DNA of 64,000 nucleotides from Sclerurus mexicanus (taxonomy: Eukaryota; Chordata; Aves; Passeriformes; Furnariidae): positions 1 to 64,000 of the forward strand of contig VWZF01000356.1 of assembly GCA_013396755.1 (NCBI GenBank), given 5' to 3'. The translations under genes and the position numbers were made by a program. Under the pieces are notes generated by a model, which saw only the letters and a list, made by a program, of their open reading frames with translations, searched no databases and was not told the DNA's origin. This document shows, piece by piece, positions 1 through 10,645 of this stretch (the first letter of the stretch is position 1; each line of letters begins with the position of its first letter).

Positions 1-50
1 GCCCTGCCCCCGCCGCGGCCCCGCGGCTGCCGGGCAGACCCCGCGCCCAC

Positions 51-113
51 CTTGAGCTGCCCCAGCAGCCGCAGGAAGGGCAGCAGCCCGGCCCCGCCGC
101 TCCTCGCCGCCAT
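51..113 (-). CDS. HDDC2: HDDC2 first coding exon (HD domain containing 2), partial gene
   Basis: Read on the minus strand, an ATG at 113-111 opens a 21-codon frame that starts MAARSGG, runs into LLPFLRLLGQLK, and stops at a splice donor (AAG at 53-51, then GTGGGC from base 50). This N-terminus and exon boundary match vertebrate HDDC2, where the next exon continues with an RVPRTGWVYRN-like segment leading into the HD domain. HDDC2 is a metal-dependent HD-family 5'-deoxynucleotidase that acts on deoxynucleoside monophosphates. The catalytic His/Asp residues lie in later exons beyond the left edge, so only the leader is seen here. The start sits in a CpG island. The same frame stays open upstream to another ATG at 311-309, which could give a longer Arg-rich N-terminus. 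I prefer the 113 start because it gives the usual family length. The identification rests on a short peptide recalled from the family plus the donor site. Confidence 0.8.
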
Positions 114-137
114 GCACGGCTTGCCTGCCCGCCCGCC

Positions 138-192
138 CCTCCTCTTCCTCTTCCTCTTCCTCCTCCTCCTCCTCCTCCTCCTGCTCCTGCTC
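138..192 (-). repeat. GGA/AGG triplet-rich tract in the HDDC2 5' leader
   Basis: On the plus strand this is a CCT/TCC run: mixed CTTCCT units at 144-160, a clean TCC run at about 158-182, then interrupted CTGCTCC units. On the HDDC2 sense strand it is an AGG-rich purine tract about 25-80 bases upstream of the start codon. Tracts like this vary in length between individuals and can form G-quadruplexes in RNA. If the upstream ATG at 311 were used, the tract would encode an Arg/Lys run. Confidence 0.7.
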
Positions 193-430
193 CGTCTCCG
201 CCCGCCCCAGCGCCTCCGGCAGCGGCGTCTGGGGCGGGGCCGCACCTCTGGCTGCTCGGGGCTGCGCCGGCCGCAAATGAAAGAAACCCAAATAATGCCT
301 CGGGCTGCCATCGCAGCGGGAAAAGCGGCGAGAGAGGCGGGGCTGCCCACGGGCCGTGAGCGCTGCGGAGAGGGCAAGAGAGCGGGGCGTCCCGTCCCGT
401 CCCCTCTCCCTCTCCTCTCCAGTACTTCAT

Positions 431-884
431 ACTGCAGGCAAAGCTGAGCATCTCGGTGACCAGAAGGAAGATAAGGTTACCAGGGTTCCTGACGAGTTTT
501 CACTTATCCGCAGAGTCTCCCTACAGGCAGTTCCATCGCTTTTGCAAGTTGAATGAATAACACGCTGAATCACACGCCAGTCGGTGGATTTTCAAAATTC
601 ATTGCATTTCTTTGCTGTTTTTTTATTTTGCTAACTGCGATAGCAGGTAACAGTTTAAATGTGGTGATGAAATGGTCTGTTTTCATAAAACAACCTTTGC
701 AGTTTGCCAGGTGTCAACAGATAGCAGAGTATTTTTATTTTTGCTCATGGGTATACTTAAACTCCTAAATTCATAATAAAGCCCAGTCACCAGTTTGATG
801 ACCATTTTAAGGCTGTCTTCCCACAACAAACAAGAATCCTAGACCAGGAAGGCCATCACCCTTACACCCGTGCACCATCATAAA
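431..884. other. AT-rich flank upstream of HDDC2, no gene seen
   Basis: Composition falls from CpG-rich to AT-rich. A CAG|GTAACA donor-like site occurs near 645, but no matching exon evidence is visible. Nothing else is recognised. Confidence 0.5.
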
Positions 885-1745
885 TGGGCTGGTTGGAGAA
901 GACCTCTGGGTGTTGCAGTCCAGCTTCCCTGCTTGAAGTGAATCACATCTGTTGCAGTTTTGTCTTGACAGCTCCTGAAACCATCCAAAATAAAAATTTC
1001 ATAGTTTGTCCAGCCTGACTACCTTCCATGTAAATAATTTGTTTCATAATGCCCTCTTCGGATCTCCTAAGCCACTTGTGCCCATGTATTTCCTCTTGTA
1101 TTGCATACAACTACCAAGGGAAGTTTAGCTCTGCCATATTTGTAATCCCCCTTCAAGTATCTGAAGATTGCTGTTGTATGACACCTTAGGCTCTTCAACA
1201 GGCAAGACAGGCTGGCCCAGGTTACCTCAACATCTCCTTCAGGGTGATGTGATTTAGATCCCGATCGCCTTGGCAGCTCACTGGAGCTGCCCTGTCTTGC
1301 TCTGTGTCCAGCCAGCGCCTCACCAACACCAAGCAAAGGGTGACAGTAACTTTCCTCGGTCCATTGGCTACTGTGTGGTTTCCCATCTTTGGGATGAGAG
1401 CACACTCTCAGCCTCAAGAGTATTTAATATGTTATGGGCCTTCAGGCACATTGCCAAACCACCAGTTGCCACCCACTGAGCCTGTCAGCCTAGGCAGTTT
1501 TCAGTGTATGTAATAGCCAGCTTGTTCATGCCATATTTCCTCGGTTTGTGAGTGAAAATGCTGCGGGATATCCTTTCAGTCACTGTACTGAAGTCAAGAC
1601 CTGTTGTGTCCACTGCTCCGTCCTTGTCCATGTAGCCAGCCATTTCATTATAGGGTGCAATCAGGTTGACCAAGTGTGATTTGTTCATAAATCAGTGCCA
1701 GCTGTTCTTGACTGCTTCTTGTCCTTTACAGGTCTCTCTAATAGA
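885..1745 (-). mobile_element. Old, decayed CR1 LINE with RT remnant
   Basis: The element is read on the minus strand. The left part (885-1200) has the CR1 3' signature 'GGTTGGAGAAGACCTCTGGG' and 'CTTCAAGTATCTGAAGA' in reverse orientation. The right part (1485-1688) translates on the minus strand to a peptide containing LVNLIAPYNEMAGYMDKDGA, which matches the CR1 reverse-transcriptase motif LTNLIAFYDEMTGYVDKGRA. It continues to a KPRKYGMNK stretch. Stops, substitutions and internal deletions show it is dead. It is more diverged than the copies near 20 kb and 34 kb, so it is an older insertion. Confidence 0.75.
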
Positions 1746-2540
1746 GCTTCATCAACTTTCTTTTGCTATCTTGCAGCCTCTGTGGCTGTGAACGAATCTT
1801 TGTTACAGTTTCCTGAAGAGTTGAGAAAAATACCTTCTGAACTCAGTCATAAAAATAATACAGAGTAATTTAATAATTTGCATTTTAAATAAGATGTTGT
1901 ATTCAGCTCAGGAATGCTATTAAAGGTGCTTTGTCTTTTAACCCTTCCTGAATGTATCTATTCAATGTACATATTTAGTATTCATAGCCCTTTAAATCCA
2001 GTAATCCATTTGCTCTTGCAAATCCACTAATAATTCTTTAATATGGATGAATTTTCTGCAGCACACAGGAGGAGGCACGATTTTCAGTTGTATTGTCTGA
2101 CAAATTCTTTGCCACTGGTGTCCTTAAGATAGGTTTCTAGAACAAACTCTTGTCTGACATTAATGGGGCTGGACTCATAAGCACTGATCTCAGCTGTCCA
2201 TTTAGTTCAGAGAACACTATCAGAAGCAACATACCCTCATTCACAGATTGATTTCCTAATGCACTTAACATTTCTGCTCCACTTGAATCCTTTGGAGCTG
2301 TGAATGCTCTGGAGACCTGAGGTTTCCTATGGTGTTGGGAAGAACAGAAAACTGGTGGGCAGCAGGATGGGAACAACATCATTTGACATCGTAGTGGAGA
2401 AGAATTTCAAGGCATCAACTATAAATAACATCTTGATTTATTTTTGCAGCATATATTTCTTTAAAAGTGTACCCTAACATATGTACCATTTGTATCAGAT
2501 AAAATGTACACCAAATAATGCACTTGTACTTAAAGCAACC
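1746..2540. other. Intergenic, nothing recognised
   Basis: Ordinary AT-rich unique sequence with no repeats, exons or RNA genes that I can support. Confidence 0.4.
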
Positions 2541-2715
2541 ATTGTAATTCTTTTGTGTATGTATTTTTGTAATTTTTGTCATTTTGTAAAAATTGTTGTA
2601 TTTGTAGGATTTTGTAAAATTTGTATTTATATAAAATATATGCAATATTTGTGTAGTGTAATTTGTTTAATATTTGTCAATTTTGTAACATTTGTATCTA
2701 TGTAATAATTTTACA
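2541..2715. repeat. Degenerate TTTGTA-type tandem repeat
   Basis: About a dozen TTTGT(A) cores occur in ~175 bases at irregular 10-16-base spacing, with ATTTTGTAA, TATTTGTAG and ATTTGTAT variants. This is the pattern of an old, diverged AT-rich minisatellite. It has no coding potential. Confidence 0.6.
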
Positions 2716-3058
2716 TCCACTGTGTGTACTGTTTTTGCATATTACTTATTGACACTGTTTTGCTACCCAGTTGTTCTGAGACAGTACTAGAGGTATAATT
2801 TATGAGCTCTTTCAAGTACTAATCAAATGCATCATGTGGCGTACTAGAAGCATAGACTGTCTGTGGACTGGAGGACCCTAATAAAGTACAAATTTTAGCC
2901 CTGTCATGACTTTATTCTTGACTAAGCAGCCTGAAAACAAAACCAAATTTGGCATGCTCATCTCCATGCAATTTTAAGCAGACTTTTTATTTAATTCAGA
3001 AACTTTACCAAGGATTAGCAAATTCTCCCTACAGGATATTAAGATAGTGTTAAGGTTT
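2716..3058. other. Intergenic, nothing recognised
   Basis: Unique AT-rich sequence between the TTTGTA repeat and the enhancer-like block. No feature is supported. Confidence 0.4.
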
Positions 3059-3372
3059 AAATCTCAGTCTTTCATCAGTCTCAGCTGGCTTTTTTTCCGT
3101 CTTTTGCCGGAACAGATGGCAATTGCAAAGGAGAAATCCCTAATTAGTTGGTTACCGCAGAGTAATTACGATTTAGTAGCTGGAGATGGCGCTCTCTGCC
3201 CACAGAATTCTGCTTCGACTGCATTTGCTGCTGCCCAATGCCAGCCTGAAACTGTGCTCCCATTTCTTTAAGAAATAGCGCTGGGGAAAAGGGAATGCTT
3301 TACACACTTGGCTCACTAATATGAAAATCATCTCCCCGGATGTCAGATGACTGGGAGCAGACCCACTAACTA
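3059..3372. promoter_or_regulatory. Candidate conserved enhancer block with CTCF-like motif
   Basis: The block is compositionally complex and not repeat-derived. It carries an E-box CAGATG at 3113-3118, homeodomain core TAATTA at 3141-3146, the palindrome GTAATTAC at 3162-3169, and a CTCF-like GCTGGAGATGGCGCT at 3179-3193, which keeps AGATGGC of the core but mismatches two 5' core positions. This clustering resembles conserved non-coding elements around developmental genes. Conservation itself was not tested. Confidence 0.3.
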
Positions 3373-4009
3373 CTCATAGCGTGGATCTTAATCAGTTTGT
3401 GGTTTATGTAACATAGCATCAACAATAACACATTGGGTTTTGAAAACTCTTATGTATTCTGCCAACATGGACACAGTAAACCTTATGTTGGGAAAACATC
3501 TTCAGGAGAAGTAATTAATGGATGGGATTAATCTGGCAGGGAAAAAAAAAAAGGAAAAGAAAAAGTTGAATAGTTCAGTGGATATAGCAAAATGATTGCC
3601 TATCACAGACGCATCAGGCAGGAATAACAGCCCTGATGTCCTCCTTTAAGAGCAAAAAGATTGAAGAGCATCTGCCAGACACTGGAAATAGTCATTTTAG
3701 TTCTCCAGACTGTATTATGTCTTTCTTTATCTGAGGCAATCTTATCAACAATGTAGAGTTAGCTCGTGAAAATCTGTTGCAAGTATACTTCACTAAGGGT
3801 ACTGAAAGAGCAGACCTCTGGAGTGACAGGTACATGTGTGCTATGTGGCTTCCTTCACTCTGCCATGCACTTGCAGTGCTGGGCTGTGTGTTCTTGTGGC
3901 CAGGGAGCCCCAACATGCCCTATGAAGGCTATCAAAGCAGGTGAGAGGCACCTGACAGAGGCACCATGCCCTGATGTCTGTGCCAAGGGCTGGACATCTG
4001 CTGAGACTT
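3373..4009. other. Intergenic with A-rich tract
   Basis: An A-rich run lies at about 3541-3566. The remainder is unique sequence with no recognisable gene. Confidence 0.4.
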
Positions 4010-4378
4010 CACAGAATCACAGAATGGTTTGGGTTGGAAGAGATCTTAAAGATCATCTAGTTCTAACCACCTTGGCCAGGGGCAGGGACACCTCCACTAG
4101 ACCAGGTTTCTCCAAGCCCCATCCAACTTCCAGGGACGAGGCATCCACAGCTTCTCTGGGCAACCGGTACCAATGTCTCACCACCTTCACAGGAAAGCAT
4201 TTCTTCCTAATATCTAATCTAAACTTATTCTCTTTCAGTTTAAAGCCATTCCACCTTGTCCTGTCACTACACACCCTTGTAAAAAGTCCCTTTCCAGCTC
4301 TTTTGCAGGCCCCTTTAGATACTTGAAGGTCTCTTGGGAGCCTTCTCTTCTTCAGGCTGAACAGCCCATTCACGCTCT
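4010..4378 (-). mobile_element. CR1 LINE 3' fragment
   Basis: The left edge has the reverse-oriented CR1 3' terminus (TCACAGAATCACAGAATGG, then GGTTGGAAGAGATCTTAAAG). Minus-strand translation of 4053-4373 gives the C-terminal CR1 ORF2 signature, including FSLKKRRLPRDL, SDRTRWNGFKLK and HWYRLPREAVDASSLEV. It is 5'-truncated, as most CR1 copies are, and the frame is interrupted. Confidence 0.95.
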
Positions 4379-7300
4379 ACACCTCATAAGAAGTAGGTTA
4401 ACATTGACAGTGTTAACTATGAGCTGGTTATTATCTCTAAATATTGGCCATATGCAGCCTAGGGGTCAGTGAGTGATGCTTAATTTGTGATGGCCATTAG
4501 CACACATTTGATCATGGAGGGCTCAGGAGAGTCTGGCCTTTGGGTTTGTGCAGGAGTGCGAGGCACCTGTGAGGTGCCTGTATGAGTGATGGCTGTTGCC
4601 AGGCTTTGTTAGAGCTACAGTTCCAAATGTGTGCATGGGAATTGATTAATACAGTGAAATGTATGTGGCCTATAAACTGAATGGACTCCAGAGGAGAAAG
4701 CTGCAAAGGAGCACTGGGGATGCTGCAGGGGGGCACTGCTCCAGCTCCTACTTCCCAGCAGTGATGCAAGAGTCCACTCATGGGTGGCACTGCACCAGAA
4801 CCACCATATCAGAAAAAAACAAGGGAACAAAAATTAAATGAGAAGATTGTTTTGGTTTTTTTATTAAATGTGTGCAAACTACAATGGTAGCCATATCAGA
4901 AGGCTGAAGAGAACATACACTTATGGTAGCCCCCCCATAGTCAGCAATGGCTGTCCAGAATATTCACATTCAGTGCAGCTAACCTATGGGATCACTACCA
5001 AAACAAAAAATGTTATTCTTGCTGCTGTTGCATTACATCTTGGGCTTTCTGTGATTAGCAAGAGATTTTCCACGGGAACTCTTAGGATTAGCCTATTTAA
5101 ACCTTCAAAATGAAAAAAAAAAAAAAGTGGTCTTACCTTATTTGTGTAACAGATCTGCAGAGCTAGGAGTAGAACTTTAGAATAGCACATTTAACAAAAA
5201 AAAAAGTCAATTTAAGAGCAAATCAATCTTACATGAGCAGAACATTTCTAATGTAAGAAGGCAGCTGAATTAGAGGATTAGGTCACACTGCCCGATTAAC
5301 ATCATTTGATCTTCTGCTATTGAAAAGCCACTGGCCTTCTCAGAGAATGGAAGCATTCAAACTTTAAATGAAACCACAAGCCTAGCTTAGAAAAAAACCT
5401 GCTAAACTGAAAACAACTTGCCTTGCTTCAGTAATTGTTGGTTTGTCTCTGCTGCTGGGGGATGCATCCAAATTAGGATTTAGAAAACCCTCACATTTTG
5501 CTGTAACAAAGAATGGCTGCAAAACTGAATGAGGGCACCTTGGGCACTACGTGGGAGAGGCTTACAGCATGTGAATCTTGCCTTGCTTTGCCATATCATA
5601 TTTATTTCTTGCCTAAAGGTGGAAGATACTCAAAGATCTGTTTGATGTTTGTTTTCTTTATAACAAATTCACCGTTGGTTTTGCCTTTTTAACTTTTGCA
5701 TGGGGAGGAGGTGTCAAAAGAAATGGGGCTCACCCCGGACTGCAAGGCCGGCTCACGATCTGAGAGGTACCCACTGAGGACATTTGATAAGAGAGAAAGA
5801 GAGGAAGTGAGTTCTAGTTACAGTTGTTATTTTTTTTTAAATGTATTTGTTTTAACTAATGAACATTTTTAATGAAGGAAACTTTTCTTAAAATTTTAAC
5901 TCTTGCTTGCAAGCCTCATGATCTTCTGAAATTTTCTAAGGTAAAGAGAGAATGGAGGAGCCTTTCTATAGTTAAGCCCTTTGTCACTGGAAACACCAAG
6001 AAAAGAGTAAATTCCATGTGTAAAAAATCTTCTGGCTACCTCTCATATCTTTTCTATTGAGAAGTTTATGCTTATTGCACTTAAATGAATTTTGAAAGGA
6101 TTTTAACATTCCCCTCCTACCATCAGCACTTACTGAAGTGACTAGCAAGCAGACAATATCTCTAATAACCTGAGGGTCAGTTTGCTCGAAGGATTTTTCT
6201 GTGCGTTTTGGAAAGTATTAACCAGTATTCACAAAGTTTTTATTATTTGAAAAAATGCTCATTTAATATTCATGATGTTATTTTCAGTCATAGTGTTATT
6301 TTAGTTGCTAGATATGGAGACAAGCAATATTTTAAGAAATAGAAAAGCTATTAATATTCTTGTCATTCCCCCCATCATGCTTTTAGGTGTTGCACGTTCG
6401 TATAACAAGCACACATCCTGCTCAAGTCTCCTGCATTTTCAGCAGTCTCCCAAATGTCAGCCAAGTCAGACCCTGCGTAGTTTCCAAAATCAGATGTGAT
6501 CGGGCATGTAACAATGTAAAGAAAAATAAACCCTGAAAGGCACTCTGAATTATAATGTACATTTTTTTCTGACATGCAAGAAAGAACAAAATGGAAGCTT
6601 TATCACAGCTCTGCTTCCTTTTGAGTGCCCCCACCCACCCTTATTACTGTGAGCAACGTTTTCTCAAAATAAAGGCACACTGATTTGTTTGTTATTTTAG
6701 GCTCTGAGAAGAAGGTCAGACTGGAACGCTGTCCAAATATATGCCTGTAGTCCCATTAAGGAACTACAAGCGCACTTATCTCCATCCGTTGCAAAGGAGT
6801 TCATTGTCTTCCAGAGAGAACTCCTGGTACTACATGACTCTGTCTATCACTTTACAGCTGTACGTGCTCATGCATCCTTGTGGGCTCTGAAGCCGCTTCA
6901 TTGCTGTCGGTTCTCACACAGGGAGAGAAGCACGTAATTAGCTGCACTGGCCTCATGCTCCCCCACTGCTCGGCTATTATTTTGACGGCTGGTGACACGG
7001 CTCTGGAGCCTCCCTTCCCCTCTATCACCCTGCCTGGCAGCCGCAGCTGGGCGGGCTGGTTTGTGCCCTGCCAGTCCCAGGCTGGCGGGGCAGGAGGGTA
7101 CACCCTGAGGCCACAGCGCTTCGCTGCAGGGGCTTCAAGAGGTCTTCTAAGGGCAGGGCTGCTGGCCACAGCTGGGGGATGCGCTCCCTCCTCTCCCATG
7201 CAAATGATAAAGCTCCCACACTAATAAAAAAAATCTGCTTTGCTATTTTTGTCCAAATATTTACTCACTTCAGACATCCTTGGGCAAAACACACCAGCTA

Positions 7301-8218
7301 TTGGCATGTTCTTGCTAATCCAAGGGAACCTTTTGCATGGGCCTCTGCTTTCTAACCTGAGATTGACTTTAATTATCCATTATTTTGCCTTCCTCCCTGT
7401 AAGCCTCTTGCTGAATACGTTGTGCCACCCAGCATATTAGTCAATCATCACATCTTACGGAGCACTATACTTTACATCTTGGCTTCGGTGTCATTCATGT
7501 GCACCGAGTGGAGACAGAAATCAGTTTTAAGATGCTGGGTAAATGTGAGCATGCTAGGGCCTGTCTGTCCTTACAGCAAATAGCTTTGCTGACATTTAAG
7601 CTGCACATGGCTTGATGTTAGGTCAAACAAAAATGTCACACTATAATCACTTTTTAAATAGCTGTTTCCGGCTCAGTTAGTACTGTATAGTTCCACAAGA
7701 GAAAGCACTTACAAGCTGACAGACAGAAAGAGGAACCGTCTGCATAGGATGTTTGCCTAATCTCATCCTTGTCCTTGCCTGTCAGGCTTGGAGGCTTTGT
7801 TTGTTTAAAAAAAAAAAAATTGCTTATACAATTAAATGCCACCATACTTTTCAGCTGGGCAGACTCTAAAGAATACTCATGAATAAGTTCTGGGGAGAAC
7901 TCACATATCTGATGTAGCTATGAGGGGGTTGGTTGGCCCTAGGGGCACCCAGCCCTCAGCAGTTTTTGGGGCTGGTACTGTGTCTAGGGGCACTATGCTG
8001 CTGAGATGCTGTTGCTGGGAGAAGGCATGTAGGTAAAAATCCTAATGAGCTTTGACAGCTGAAAATGTGAGGGTTTTTGCATTCCCTGATGCTACTCCTT
8101 ACATTTGCTTCTGCCTCTGAACCAGCCTGTGAAGGATATGGACCATGGGGAACCCATGCAAGACTTGTTTCCTCTCTCAGACACATCAGTTTGGTGTGTG
8201 ACTGTCTCCGTATAGACT
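4379..8218. other. Intergenic stretch, no gene recognised
   Basis: Mostly AT-rich unique sequence. Poly-A runs occur near 5110-5126 and 5194-5204, and a T-run near 5829-5838. A GC-richer patch at about 6880-7200 contains an AATTAGCTGC homeodomain-like site and about nine CpGs, too few for a CpG island. Frames of up to 115 codons on both strands of that patch show no family resemblance. Confidence 0.4.
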
Positions 8219-8292
8219 CAGAGAATCATTTAGGTTGGAAACAACCTTTATATGGTTTCACTGGGGCTCTGGCATCCTGCCATCCCTAAGAA
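8219..8292 (-). mobile_element. Short degraded CR1 3' fragment
   Basis: CAGAGAATCATTTAGGTTGG followed by AAACAACCTTTA resembles the reverse-oriented CR1 terminus (agaatcat...aggttggaaaagacctctaa). Homology fades within ~75 bases. It is short enough that a chance match is possible. Confidence 0.5.
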
Positions 8293-10482
8293 GGAACTAG
8301 CATTCCCATGGGGCACAGCACTGGCTTGTCATGGAGCACAGCAGCATTCCCCAAGTCCCAGTCCCCCATCAACACAGACAAGCAGTGAGCCAGAGCACCC
8401 TGTGATGAGGCTAAAATGTGTATGCATCTTCCCTCTTTACAACCCAAATACTGGAAGGAATTCCAGTATATTCAAATACTGGAAGAAGTACCAAAAGCTG
8501 GAAGGAATACTTGCATTCCACCACTTGGACCCATGTCTGAGGTGTCTCCTTATCTCTCCCACTTTCCCAAAACCAGCTATGTGTGCAATGCTGCCCACCT
8601 GCAGTTTTGCCTTTGCCCCACAAGCCCTCCTGGGGGTTATGAGCAGTTTCTTTTGTGGCAATGCATGGCTGTAATCAGAAGGTGGATTGGTGGATCATGA
8701 AACAGTTGTCAGAGGCAAATCATGATGAATGAGAGTGCATGATCTTTTGTCCAGAAAGAACAGTGTTGGAGGAGCCATAGAAACCCATGAGGGAATAAAG
8801 CAGTCTTGTCATCAGTAGTTTAGCAGGAAGGATGAAACCAGGCTTTCTTGGCTTCCACTGCAACTTTTTTCTTCTTAATTTGATCTCTGGCTCTATTATT
8901 TCTAACAAACTGGGAGCCTGAGAAGGTGCTAGAGAAGTGACTGAATGCCACCATGAGAGTCAAGCCGAAGCCTTGAAAACCCCTGGCTGGTGCTTCACAG
9001 AGGCTGCTGACCCCAGCTGCTGACCCCAGCTTGTAGGTCTGTTCTAAGTCATTTCCTTTCCTGATTAGGTCAGAACAGTGGCACCAACCTGAGTGTGTCA
9101 ACATGGGGATTTCCTGCTACGTTGATTTTCCTCTCTCCTCAAGCAAGCTGTAAGTTATACTTTCAAAGTTGAAAAGCAAGTTTATTTGTGCAGAGATGCA
9201 TTTCCAAGCTGCATTTAGGCAGTAATCAGTAAATCTTCACACATTCCTCATTTCATATCATAGTTACAGCAGGTGGTGACTACTGTCCAGTCACATGATA
9301 GATAAGCAAAACTCTTCCACATTCAGACTGTGAAAAATATGCTTTTGCCAAATGTTGTTGCAAACGGGGTACTGTGAAGGTGGAGCTGGGAAAAATATTA
9401 GTCTCCAAGAGGCAGGGCAAGATAATGTTTTGTTTACAACTACCCAACATTTCTTAACCCAGAAACAACTTTTGTTACACCTCAAATTTACATCAGCAAA
9501 TCTTTTTCTTTTAGGCACAGTTTACTGGGAATGACTGCGCCTTTGCCCCACCACTGATGTGAAGGCACGTGGTTGCAGTTGCATGCAAGCTGTGGGAAGC
9601 CGCTTTGGGGCTGCTGGAGAGTTCATCCAGGCCAGGAGATGGATGAGGGGGGATGGAATATATAGAAAATTTGCCCAGAAATATAGAAAAGGAATGAGGA
9701 TGGAAAAATAGAAAGGAAATATAGAAAAGGAATGAGGAAGAAACAGGGGGATGGAGTATATAGAAAATATGCCCAGAAAATTTATTAAGAATGACCATGC
9801 GTTCAAAGTCCAGCCATTTCTGCCTGTTTTAGTCTCTTCACCAGTAAGAAGAATGAAATGAGACCAGAGGAGCCAACTGTGGGTGAGTGCTCCTTGAGAA
9901 AGCATAAAAAGTGGCATGCACTGAAAAACAAATGCTGTGATTTGTGATCTTACACAGATTCGCTGGCCAAGAGGACTCAAGCTAGGGAAACAGAAGGGCC
10001 CTATTGATCATTCAGATAGAAACTTTCTGAGTTTACATCCTTGTGTTGTGGACTTTTTCTTACTCGTAAAACACACGGAGCAGAGTAGGGGTGGGCAATG
10101 GCAGTTTTGTTACATGTTACATGTGAAATCATGTATGCCATGATGAACCTTTAATGAGATGCAATGTTTAGAACTGTAAGTTATCACCCTTGATTTTGTC
10201 TGCTCATCATCAAATAAAGACTTAGGAGAACTCAGGCAAGGGAAGATTTTCTTCGGTCTTACAGCACTTAAAATGTATTAGGGCATTCAGCTGAAAGACA
10301 CTTCATAGGAAATCAGAATTTAATAATCAAATATTATTTACACTATCACAGTTCTCATGTTTTTTTTCCCTGTTAAAAATGTTTAACTTCCTTTCCATTA
10401 TACATCACATGCATAGTATTCAGTTGTACGTGATTAATAGACCTGTTCTTGCAACATCAAGCATCATTCTTGTTAGTGAAGA
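8293..10482. other. Intergenic stretch with small local duplications
   Basis: Contains an inverted pair ATACTGGA/TCCAGTAT at 8448-8469, a 13-base tandem CTGCTGACCCCAG at 9004-9029, and the larger tandem region at 9645-9782. No gene is recognised. Frames of 140-152 codons here have no recognisable domain, and one is built on the tandem repeat. Confidence 0.4.
9645..9782. repeat. Local nested tandem duplication
   Basis: A GGGGGATGGAATATATAGAAAAT...GCCCAGAAA segment starting near 9646 recurs about 100 bases later near 9746 with a few substitutions. Between them AAATATAGAAAAGGAATGAG is itself repeated, near 9680 and 9718. The pattern is a short, imperfect two-level tandem array. Confidence 0.7.
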
Positions 10483-10645
10483 TCACAGAATCACAGAATG
10501 GTTGAGGTTGGAAGGCATCTCTGGAAATCATCTGGTGCAACACCCTCTGCTCAAGCAGGATCAGTGAGGATAGGTGATCTAAGACCATGTCCATGCAGCT
10601 TTTGACTCCCTCTGAGAATGGAAACTCCACAACCTCTCTTTGTCA
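10483..10645 (-). mobile_element. CR1 LINE 3' fragment
   Basis: The terminus ATCACAGAATCACAGAATGG, then GAGGTTGGAAGGCATCTCTGG and CAACACCCTCTGCTCAAGCA, is the standard reverse-oriented CR1 3' end. Homology runs to about 10645 (the 'CTCTGAGAATGGAAACTCCACAACC' region), and the rest is truncated. Confidence 0.92.

Larger units (their letters stand above)
1..430 (-). promoter_or_regulatory. HDDC2: CpG island promoter of HDDC2
   Basis: The first ~400 bases are very GC-rich and dense in CpG, and the composition drops sharply to AT-rich sequence after about 430. The island covers exon 1, the 5' leader and the presumed start-site region of HDDC2 on the minus strand. Visible motifs are GC boxes at 231-239 and 334-343, and an E2F-type GCGGGAAA at 316-323. 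No TATA box stands out, as expected for a housekeeping CpG promoter. Such promoters often fire in both directions, so a divergent non-coding transcript toward the right is possible but not shown. Confidence 0.75.

Noticed and set aside
52..447. 131-codon plus-strand frame in the CpG island with a Leu-rich run
   Set aside because: It is the antisense of HDDC2 exon 1 and its GGA tract. The Leu run is the reverse of the triplet repeat.
3766..4326. 186-codon plus-strand frame, the longest closed frame seen
   Set aside because: Its right half runs antisense through the CR1 fragment at 4010-4378, and the left half has no recognisable domain.
6880..7200. GC-rich patch considered as an exon or CpG island
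   Set aside because: Only about nine CpGs, and overlapping frames on both strands without family resemblance.
9522..9980. 152-codon minus-strand frame rich in Phe/Ile/Pro
   Set aside because: Its repetitive peptide comes from the local tandem array at 9645-9782.
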